Positions 11,936-23,000 of a DNA stretch of 64,000 nt are shown piece after piece. The DNA lies in assembly GCA_038501625.1 (NCBI GenBank), contig JAZAYU010000038.1, positions 1,798,001-1,862,000 of the forward strand, given 5' to 3'. Numbering within the stretch: position 1 is the stretch's first letter; every line of letters begins with the position of its first letter. The notes beneath the pieces are model-generated. The model was not told where the DNA came from. It saw only the letters and a program-made list of their open reading frames with translations, and did no database searches. The DNA comes from Corbicula japonica (lineage: Eukaryota; Mollusca; Bivalvia; Venerida; Cyrenidae). A program made the position numbers and the translations under genes.

Positions 11936-13184
11936 AACCAATGAAAATCCGTTCTTAACGGTCACCAAGCAGTCATACCAGATCATCGTTAACTTTAAAG
12001 GTTTTGCAAGAGAAGCGGTCGCGGGGTTTGTGACACAACACACTCTGCTATTGAAACTTAACAATTAAAGAGCCAATTCGGGTAGAAATGGTTGCAGAAA
12101 TGGTTGCAGAAAAAATCTTTTTTAACGAACATCCATATAAACATCACTGCATGTTCATCTCTGCAAATTTGAAAGACACCCACCAGATAATAAAGTGAGG
12201 GGTAGTTCTAAGTGTGAACAATTTATCATTGGAAAAAAAGACCATTACTCTGGTTAAAGTTGTTGCAGGAAATCGCTATGGCTTTTCTTTATACATATCT
12301 TCATATCAAGCATTGTCATCTATGTAATGTTGAAAGAAATCCGCTAAATTTTTATTACTAAAGTAGATACTGAAATTAACATAGGGCAATACAGTCGTCC
12401 GGAAAACTGACCTTTATCGAAGCATCACTGTAATTTCTAAAAACTAAACACGGATAGCTTAAATAACTTATTTGCTGATGAATTAATGAGTAATTGTGAA
12501 GTAGAACACAGACTAAATTTACAAATGAACATTGACTAGTGATGCTTTTTGAACGTCTAGTTCGTTTTCCGCCTTTTAACGCGATCGATCGGTTGCGCAT
12601 GCTCGGCGTGCATAGACATGAAAGTTTGTAAACAAACGGCGAAACGGAGAGATTCTTTTTCAAGGAATAGAAAAAGAAGTCAGTTGACAGTGAGATATCG
12701 TGGGTAAAAGCTAAACTGACAATATATTGCAAAGTAAATATCAGATTCTCTTGCAAAGTTAATGTTGTAAACAGGTTTTTACCAAAATGCCAATCTTCTA
12801 TTTGATACTGATTCGTGGTCAATAGTATTCGAACAAGCGGATGGGATGTGCGGGGGTTGATTACAGTACGTTGATATTACTCAGTAATTTGTTATAAACT
12901 CATTATGTGTCACATTCATAGTTTATTCTTTAATTAGATAAAAGATACACAAAGCTTTATTTTTTGTAGGATGAGTAAACAATACAGCACTATAGTTTGT
13001 CCCAGCTCATTTTTGACCCTCGAAAAAAGGCGATTTCTTTCTTATAAAGCAAAAAATCTAAAAACTAATACCTGTTTTGTGGATTACAAAAAAACTCCTA
13101 TGTTGCAAAATCCTGGATTTTTTTTTAAAACTGATATTAAGCTTACAATCGCAACACTTAATTTTGCTATGGCATGTTGCCATT
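11936..13184. other. Intergenic without a supported gene
   Basis: A 148-codon minus-strand frame at 12376-12822 lacks domains and splice support and is treated as chance. CG dinucleotides cluster at 12570-12640 (GCGATCGATCGGTTGCGCATG), which could be a promoter or an old insertion; nothing decides it. Confidence 0.35.
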
Positions 13185-13191
13185 GTTTACA

Positions 13192-15211
13192 GGGTTCCGG
13201 GAATACTCGTACCACTACAATCTCGTACCGTTACAATATCGTACCGAATTGGGAATAGTCGTACCACATATAAGATATATAGCTAAATGTTTAATATAGA
13301 GATTTTTATGCAGGAAAGTGATACTTATTTGTAATATTGTAGTTCTTGAGATCGACGCTGTTGATTTTCTGTTTTATTTGTTATATGAATATATATTACA
13401 AAATAACATATAAATACATTAGGTTTAGGGCTTAACAGATATATATTACATATTTTAACAGAAATAATGTTACATAGTTTCAATATAAATTTTCTTTATT
13501 GAAAAGTAAGATAACAAACTAAATATTTTAAACATATGTTGTTTTGTGTTTGAGTATTAAAATGATAATTAATTTTATGACAATTTGTTTGTTTTTATCG
13601 TCCAGTCAGTGTTTGGTATATGACAGTTATCCCTTAATTACATTGTCCTATAATGTCATTTTATATCTTGTTTCAGGTTGGCATCGCCGACTTAATGCAA
13701 GCCAGAGCGGGACTCACATTCTATTATATGAATTCGTTTTAACCTTTAAACTTATGTGATTTTTAGGATTAATAATGTGTATATTTATTAATATTGAAAT
13801 TCTTTATTTGTTTTGGTGACTTTCGGAAAATAAGATACAAATATCTACAAATATCTAATACTTTAATTACATATTCTTTCTTCATAAACGATTTTGTATT
13901 TATCTATTGGTGATTTTTTGGGGAAAGTGTACATTGTTGAAATCTTCCTTTTGTTTAGGTAATTTTTGGAAAGGAAGATACATATACTTAAATTTGATAT
14001 TTTTCGATTAAGTTTGAATATAATTTGCTGATATATAGATCTGTGTTGCTGACTATATTATATATCTGCCTTTTGTAAATTTCTTCTGGGTTCATCAACC
14101 TGCAAATATAAAATACATTGTTTAATGATGAAATGAGGAATTGGTAGAAAATATCAACTATCCTTTGTCCTGATCACGATTTCACTGTAGTTTGCACTGT
14201 TTGCCATTTATCTCAAAAACCTTTAATAAATATTATTTTTTATTCATTCAATTTTCCGTTTCTATCGTATTTTTTATTATCTTATCAGAACGTGTTCGTT
14301 TATGTAAGTTTTGTTAAATATTTATTACAGAATAAATTTTTGATTGAATTATATTGACTTTATTCATTTTGAAGAATTATTTTAGTTAATGATGTAAGTC
14401 ACAAGTTTTTATTGAAAAAAAAATGACAAAATTAAATTTAACGAAGATCGAGTAATACCATATCAATATTATGAAATATTGAGGAATTTTAAATGAGAAG
14501 TGACAATTATCTAATCTAATGATAACTATCAAATATTTCACAGGAATATATGCGGAATTTCACACATTTTATATGGAACTCTGTGTAACAAATTCCATGC
14601 TCAAAATGCATCATTCAGGATATTGACAGGTAGCGTAAATTATAAACTAAATTAAAAAAGAATGTTTTTATCTTTTATATATATGAATTTGTTTGATATA
14701 AAAAATAACAAAATTATTGAAAAAAAACATATTTCAATTAGGAATGATTTTTCATTCTGAAATCAATAGGAAATGATACAAAAAAAGAGTGATTTATTTC
14801 GTATTTGTTTGAAATTAAGATTATTTCAATAAAAATCTGAATTTATTTAGAGGAAATAATTTCTTCATTTGTGTGCTTTCATTAATCTTTTATATCAGTT
14901 TGTCATTCAATTATGTCATGAATAGACCACTGCAAAAATTTGATATTAAGATTATTTCAATAAAAATCTTAACTTATTTAGAGGAAATAATAACTACATT
15001 TGTATGCTTCCATTCATCGTTTATATCAGTTTGTCATTCAATTATCTCATAAATAGACAATTGTAAATACCATCACTTATATGGAAACACCTAATTATCA
15101 CATCTGTTTAACCCACTACCTAACTCCTTATTCATATATGGTACGACTATTCCCAAAATGGTACGAGTATTCCCGGTACGAGATTGTAGTGGTACGACTA
15201 TTCCTGCACCC
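13192..15211. mobile_element. Complete 2,020-bp non-autonomous TIR transposon
   Basis: The left end reads GGGTTCCGGGAATACTCGTA and the right end, read inward, GGGTGCAGGAATAGTCGTAC. Both continue with CCACTACAATCTCGTACCG and then further GTACCA-type subrepeats for about 85 bases. The element is flanked by a direct duplication GTTTACA (13185-13191 and 15212-15218), or 8 bp if the next base is counted. The interior is strongly AT-rich with no long frame, and holds a pair of about 105-bp direct repeats (about 14817-14930 and 14943-15057). The 7-8 bp duplication suggests hAT-like or a related superfamily, but the ends do not settle it. Confidence 0.8.
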
Positions 15212-15218
15212 GTTTACA

Positions 15219-17054
15219 GTATTGATCTCCATTTTGTGAGGTAACGCGTGGCGTCATCGCGATTAAAACAGAGCGGGGAAGTTCTCAAACGTTATTTTGA
15301 CTGTCAAAATGTGATATCGACTTACGAAAAGACAATATACCTAATTGGTTTACAATTCCAATTTGATTTGCGATGTTTTGATTTAATACCTCAGTCATTC
15401 ATTTGCAAAAAACAATAAGCCTGTTTTATTACCTATACCGTTATAACGATTGTATAAACACGAGGAATTACATTTGAGAGATCCTGGTTCTTCATTTTAA
15501 AAATAATTATATTGTTGTTATAATCACCATATGCGGCATGTTGTTTAATAATAATAATACATTTTCGTTCGCGTACAACGACTGCTGCATACGGCAAGAC
15601 CTTTGACGTTCACGACGACTATGAATATTTCGTTTTTGTATACCAGTCCAAAAATTGCCTTAAAAAATAAGAAAATATTAAGCAAGTGGGTAACATGTTT
15701 CTGATAATGAGGATGTAAACAAATAGATTTAGTCGTGTATTCAAATAATAAAGTTCGGTACATAATAATGGCATGTGGAGTTGTAAGGGCGCGGTAACGT
15801 AATCTGGCGACTTGATGCTCCACACTTCTTTTAATTAATTATTTATTGTATCACGTTTTAGTTCATTTTCAAGTGATATAAAATATCCCTCGGTGTATAG
15901 CATGTCGAAACTGACATTTTTGTTGTTCTTATTACCCTGCTTTTTTCTGATGTGATTTGAATATTGTCGGACAAGCCGAAAATTGGGGCCAAAATAGTGA
16001 AATAATTTCTGCTTCCCTTGGACCATCGTTCGCGGTAACAGTTTTATACCTTTGGGTTGATTTCTACGCAGTTGGGTGGTAAAATCTCTCTTTTTTCTTT
16101 TTGGTCTAGGAAAGATTCGCATGACTGGCACGCTACTAGCAAGCAGAATTATGAATTTATTCGTGACAGATTGAAAGTGAAGCTATCAACATTTAATTAT
16201 TTAACCAATGACAATCGCACATCAACAACATTAGTTTATTCTTGTAGTAATTTATGTTTTGAAAATAAACATTTTAAATTTAGACATTGTAGCATCCTTT
16301 CTGCATTTAAAAGGCCTTCAATTATCAATAAATAAATAAAATGTACGATCTTTTACATACATTTTCACCGGCGGTGATCTTTTAAAAGCATTTTAATATG
16401 AAGAGAAAAAATATTTTCAACTTTTGTCCATAACATGTGTAAAAGTAAAATATACAGACAGATTAGGCCTAGGGCGCACCAAAGTGACACGTGTAATGTT
16501 CCTCAAAAGTTGGTGACGTTATGTATCCGATTTTAAATAATATTTTTACCCTTATTGATTATTTCAGTTTCAGTTGTTTTACTGTCAATGTTTAAAAATG
16601 AAAAAATAGGTTAAAAATCCACTTTCACTAGCGCAGTCAGTTAACTAAATGAAAACGTAATGTTTGACATGTCCCCCGGGCTTTACTTGTGTACATGACG
16701 TCACGCGCCTTTTCGTACCTCAACATTTTAACGTTAGAGCGAATGGAAAAACTTATAAAAACGTGAATATAAGAGGAAATAAGACAATAATCAAAAATGT
16801 GAAAAAACGGTCTGGAGATTTTTTTTAATGGTTATATTTACGTATTCTTTTCATGTTTATTTTGTTTTAATGTAAAAATAATGAAGGTCACAAACTCACT
16901 GGGACATACTATAGTTTACTTACTTATCTAATGCATGTACAAATTCGCCCGCTGATCTGCACTGTTCACCGATTACGTGTATTAGTGGAGTCAATTGTAA
17001 TGATTTCTGTGTAATATTTGCTTACAATTCTGAGTAACTTTGCTCATATTACAG
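15219..17054. other. Intergenic region upstream of CCDC62
   Basis: No gene is firmly supported. Around 16044-16133 the minus strand has an open stretch between AG and GT sites, and 16057-16335 is open on the plus strand with AATAAA near 16328. The two overlap and cannot both be right. The CG-containing patch at 15240-15300 and ATGACGTCACGCG near 16696-16708 could mark promoters. Confidence 0.35.
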
Positions 17055-17094
17055 GTTTAACTAACGATACAATCGAAATGCAGCGCAAACAAAG
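17055..17094 (+). promoter_or_regulatory. CCDC62 5' leader with an ATGA-overlapping uORF
   Basis: An acceptor (CATATTACAG, ending at 17054) opens the exon that holds the main ATG at 17095. A six-codon uORF begins at 17078 (ATG CAG CGC AAA CAA AGA) and its TGA at 17096-17098 overlaps the main start as ATGA. This geometry can allow termination-reinitiation. A non-coding upstream exon is implied but not located. Confidence 0.5.
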
Positions 17095-20000
17095 ATGACA
17101 GATATGATGGATGATACACTTGCAGATGAATCTGGTATTTCATTTGTTATAATTTATTACATTGATACACTTGCAAATGAATCTAAATATATCTTTTACT
17201 CTGATACACTTGCAAATGAATCTTCATATCCTTTACTCCATAGATACACTTGCAAATGAATCTGGCACTTAATTTGTTTTAATGCTAAACTCCATGAATA
17301 CACTTGCAGGCATATTTTTTATGTATACCAATTTGATTTCAAAGCTGCATTTTGGGGGCATGTGTCAATTTCAAATGACAGCTCTTGTTTTTCAAGTTCA
17401 ACATATACTTACTGCATCATGCAGTTGATCTATTGATTTATTTATGTTCTTGCAAAATGTAAAATTTTTATCTAAAATTCTCATTAAAATGACCCTAAGG
17501 ATAAGATTTGGTCAGAAGTGGTAAAATTAAAATTTGTATGCATTGACATGCAAGAATCTTAATGAATAAATATAATCACAGTTATACACATGTACTGTTA
17601 TATACGTAACCTATATCCAAATATTTCAGGTATTCCCTTTCTCTCCAATCCTGATGACATCCCAGTGCACAGTACACCTATCAAGGTAAGTAACTGAGAT
17701 TAAAGACCAGTCTCTGATCCCAAGCATCTGATTGGTTTGAAATGGAGACTTGTCTGTATTTTGACTAATCAGATGCTTGAGATTGTGGACTGTTCTTCGG
17801 TTTAAATGTTATAATCTTGAGTCCTCACAAAGTTATAAACTTTTTACTCAATATGTATGGGTGTTTCACACAATTCATAACACTTGCAAAATGATCTGAA
17901 TATATCATTACAGTGAAAAACTGAAAATCAATGCTATACCACATAAAACACACTTATTTTCAGTAAAATATGCCTTACACAGGGAGTCTACACTTTCCAT
18001 GGTTAATAACACTGTGTATACATGAAAACAATATACATTTACCATCTATATAATACTCAAGACGCTTCGACTATTACGGCCGTGCTCATATACATTTGTA
18101 ATGTGGAAGGCAAAAATCTGATTGGTTTGGAAAGTTGTTGATGAAAAATTTTTTAGTAACTAGTCATTTGATCCTGATAGCATTGCCATTTTCAGGAGAT
18201 GATTTAAATCAGATTTAGTGTCTTACTGATTTTCCATTATGATCCAGGGGGACAAGATTCCGCTACCATCAACAAAAAACATGATGAAGAGTCTAATGAC
18301 TAAACAAGGACGATTTGATGAGTACTCAGAAGCTGAAAGTGTGCAGTCCATCCGTCATTCTGACCTTCAACCTAGGGTCAGAGGTCATGTTAGTGCTGTG
18401 AAAGGTCAAAGTCAAAGTGAGCTAAAAAGGGATAATCACAAAATTAGGGAAGATGATGGCCATGACCCCAGAAGAAATGTTCATAAATCTGCCGATAAAA
18501 ATGTTCAAGACATATCAAATGTTTATAATTTGAGAAGACATGCTAGGGGTCATCCCGTGGAAAAAGCTTTCCATCATGAAAGGTCAAGGTCACCTGGCTT
18601 GGGTCAAAGGTCAGGAAGACCTGAGTTTCGAAGGACTCTAGATGTTCACATACCACATTCACAACAAACTGCAGATGAAAATGAGTTTGGCATTTCACAA
18701 AAGAGTCAGTCAGATTCTGAAAAAGATGATAGACCTAATTCTGCCAGAAAAGAGAAAGTTATGACAGTCAAAAACGGCAGTCATGCAGTTTCAAAAAACA
18801 ACAATGGGTTACAGGATGAGGATCCTGATTTGGAAATATCTATTGATAGTACTGGTATAGGAGGTGGTAGTTTGAAAGTGAAGGTTCTTGATTTAAGAGA
18901 AGAAAATACAGACCGTGAGCATTCGAAAAGAAATCCTGATATTAGAATAATAAGCAAAATAGGGACAGAAAGGGTTGATTCAAAATTTGATGCTGAAAAG
19001 AAAGATCTCAATGGTTATGATGAAACAAAAGATTCTAACTTTAATCATAGAGAATCAAGGAATACCCAACAGAGTGCGGAAAGAAGGGATACAAGTTCGG
19101 AAAGGAAAAGAGTTCCATTCAATGGCTCAAGATATGCAGCAAATAATAGTTTTTCATCCAACAGGACATTATCATCTTCTAAGCAGGTAAAATTTAACTC
19201 TTTTACGCCATCAATACACCTTTTATCACATAGGTCTAGTGTACTGGATCCAAAACTATACCACAAACCTGACACTATAACTGCAGAATTTTGTTGGGTC
19301 AGAAGTGGAAAAATCAAATTTGCTTGCATCTAAATGCAAGAATTTGTATCAGTTAACATTCTTGTTTAATTTAAAACCTACACGAAATATTAAACTCAAC
19401 TTTAAAATAGTTTAAATTAGAAAAATAACATCTAGAATGTAATACCCCACAAAAGTGTTGTCTAACAGAAAACCAAAATATTTTATTCCCATGATTGTGT
19501 GCATCCACAGTATACATGTGGTCTATATAGAAACTTTAAAGGTGATCTCTAACACAGGTTTAACTGTATTTAAATTACAGAACACAAGCTTTTCGGAATT
19601 GGAAAACACTACATTACAAAAACAGCGACAGGAAATTCAGCTTCTCATGGCTGAGCTCAAAGATCGGGACCGGGAACTCAGTGATATGATGTCATCACAC
19701 CAACAACAGCTGGTTGCCTGGCAACAGGATCGCATCCGCTTGGAGACACTCGAAAGGAAATGTTTGCAGTATGAAGGTATTCTGTTTATTTTTTAATGTA
19801 AAATTAAAACAGCAAAATAAGTTTGAGTGTTGGAATTTGTTAACAATAAAAAGGGATTCCTGATGCAATTTCTGATAATAATTGTAAAAGGATATGCAAT
19901 TTTCAAAATTGTCTGATTTTTGTCTGATGTTGATTTTTGATTTCAGAATAATTTTTATTCAAAATACACTAAAAGTTTAGGCATGTTCTGCCTTTTGGAG

Positions 20001-23000
20001 TGCCTGGCTAGATAAAAAAGGTTAAATATATAAAAAAACAATGTTGAACTTTTAATTACATGTATTTGAACAAATTTTAATGTTGACTGTTTTTATCAAT
20101 GCATTAAAATCCACAAGTTAAAGTTACATGTATCATATGGTTATATAATTGTATTTGTAGTGAAAGTAAATCCTTTTACCTAGTTAAGTTTAGTTCATAC
20201 TTCTATAAACTATGTTTAATGATGTGTATTTCACAACGTGTAATAACTGCATAATATACAGTGACACCTAGCTTTGCAATTGGACTTAGTCTAGTGGTCT
20301 TACATGTAATACATGTACATATGTAGTGGGGTGGTAATAAGTTTGGGTTGGAAATTAGTGTCAAACTGTAAACAGGCACTTAAATTGTGGTCTTATTATT
20401 GGGTTGGTCTTATTGAGAGGTTTTACTGAATATGATTCTTTAAGTTTCCAGTCAAGTTTGAACATGTGTTTGGAAGGTATTGAATAGAAGGCATTCATGT
20501 AGAGTTAAGTTAACCCCTTAGACCACTGGGGCAGCTTCTCTGCAAAAATTTCTTTATAGCAAAATCACATTATATCACAGTAAGTCAGTATTTGTTTGCA
20601 CCTGTATAACATGTGGTTGAATATGGATTTGAATATTATAATTGTAGCTTTACACAAGTACATGTTGTTTGGTGGTTTTGGGTACTTCTTTGAAGTTTAT
20701 AACCCATTGTGGTTTATGTATTTAGCTGAGTTTAAAAAATGTGTTTTATACTTGCAGTGAGATATGGTAATTGTAACTTAAAACTGACTCATTTCTGCTA
20801 TTTCTGGACTACATTTTTTCATTGTTATAGTAGAACTTACAGACTCCTTAAAACCCTTTTACTATATAGATGTAGATATACCTTTTACCACATGTATTAA
20901 AAATGTAGATCCTGGGGCCAAGGTTATAAAGCTGAGATTGGAAACCAGTCTCAAATCTCAAGCATCTGATTGGCTGAAATGGCGACTGGTCGCCATTTCA
21001 GCCAATCAGATGCTTGAGATTTGAGACTGGTTTCTATGCTCAGTTTTATAACCTGGGGCACAACAGATCAACCTTCATATTCATGCCATGTGATCATGAT
21101 CTTCAGTGTTTGCCTTCTTGGTCAGAAATAATTTATTACATGAATCTAAAACAGTGCAGATTTCTAGATATGCTGGCTGATCTGGATCTATACTGATCAC
21201 CAAATTGATAAAAGGTATATTACAACTCAGAATCTCAGTTAATTTCTGCAATAGTTTCTTCTCTTGGACTTCAGTGAAACATGTTGTCTACTAACACAAT
21301 AGAAACTGGAAGTTTTTAACCCTTTCTTCCCTATAAACACCTTAATGGCATGGGCTAACAGTATAAATCCAGTGCCCAAGGTTATAAAACTGAGCATGGA
21401 AACCAGTCTCAAATCTCAAGCATCTGATTGGCTGAAATGGCGACCTGTCGCCATTTCAGCCAATCAGATGCTTGAGATTTGAGACTGGTTTCCAATCTCA
21501 GCTTTATAACCTTGGGACCAGATCATCTGGTATATCTGTGCCTTTAGAGCAGAATTTGCTCTGTTTGCTTTTTGATCATTAAATTGATTCTTTCTGACCA
21601 AATAGAAAAAAGTGCAGATCCCGATAAGACGGCATAGATTTGCCAGCTGGCCTGAAGGTTATAAAGCTGAGATTGGAAACCAGTCTCAAATCTCAAGCAT
21701 CTGATTGGCTGAAATGGCGACCAGTCGCCATTTCAGCCAATCAGATGCTTGAGATTTGAGACTGGTTTCCATGCTCAGTTTTATAACTTTGGGCACTGAA
21801 CTGGATCTTCACTGGTCACACAAGCACTATAATGTGTATAAAAATAAAAAAGTTTACCCCTTTATGCCATGGATACATGTATGTATCTTAAAACATGGCT
21901 GACCAGTGTGTATCCTGATCAACCAGCACATCTGTGCTGTCTGATCTGAATCTACACTACTTAAAGATGCATTTGCTTATGGCTGAAAAGAAGAAAACAG
22001 TGTAGATCCAAAATTTAATGTGACACTAAGGATTTTCCACTGAATTGTGACCGATGGTCGGGCGGCCTAGCACGGATGTTGGGTTGTTGGGGGGATTAGC
22101 TGGTGTGCCAGCGCCAGCCCGGTGGTGTACGGTCACCAGTTCACATGTAAAGTAGCTGGTTTATTTTAGCTTAAGTCCATTTTACTAGATAAACAAAGTC
22201 CAGTTGTAGGTTTCTTCTGTTTATTGTTGTAGTGATGGAAATGTTCCAAATATATGAAGTAAATGCACAATTTCAAATTAACTGACATAAATTGACAAAC
22301 ACCAGAATTGTAAAATATTAAAAGTTATTAGATGTTGCTAGTTCTGTGTTTCAACTAAGACTGACCTAAAAGACTATAAAAGTGACCAAGCCAATTTCTT
22401 AAGATAATAATCAAAGGTGTTAGACATGGCTTGGCAGTTTAATTACTTAACTAAGCCTAATCTAAGTAACTTTGACAACTATAATAAAGATAAAAGTGTC
22501 AAACTGAGAATTAAGGGAATCTTATCAATATGGCTTGAAGCTGTAAAATTATTTCTCTGTAACCTATATCTTAAAGTAAATGATGCAATTTCTTTGACTG
22601 AAAATTCTATATTAAATAATTATTCAAAATATTAATAAAAGTATTATTATGTAATAAAAGCATTTTTCCTTATGAATACCCTGTTACAGAACCATCTAGA
22701 CATACTGTTTGCCCATCCGGTAAAGGGTTAACCTTTTCCTCCATATTATACGCATTTACTCGTGTGCAACCAGTGTAGATCCTGATCAGCCTGATCTTTG
22801 CCGTCTGATCAGGATCTGCACTGGTCACATATTGGACATATTGGTTAGAAATAACCTAATGAATAAAAGAGTGAACAATTTTTGGTCCTGATCAAATGGC
22901 ACGGAATGTGCCGGCTGATTTGGATCTAAACTGTTGGCCCGCACGATAAAGTTGTATCTACGGAGGAAAGCGTTAAGCAGACAGCAAACTGAAACCAACA

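Noticed and set aside
12376..12822. 148-codon minus-strand open frame
   Set aside because: No domain, no splice sites and no start context; a frame of this size is expected by chance in 64 kb.
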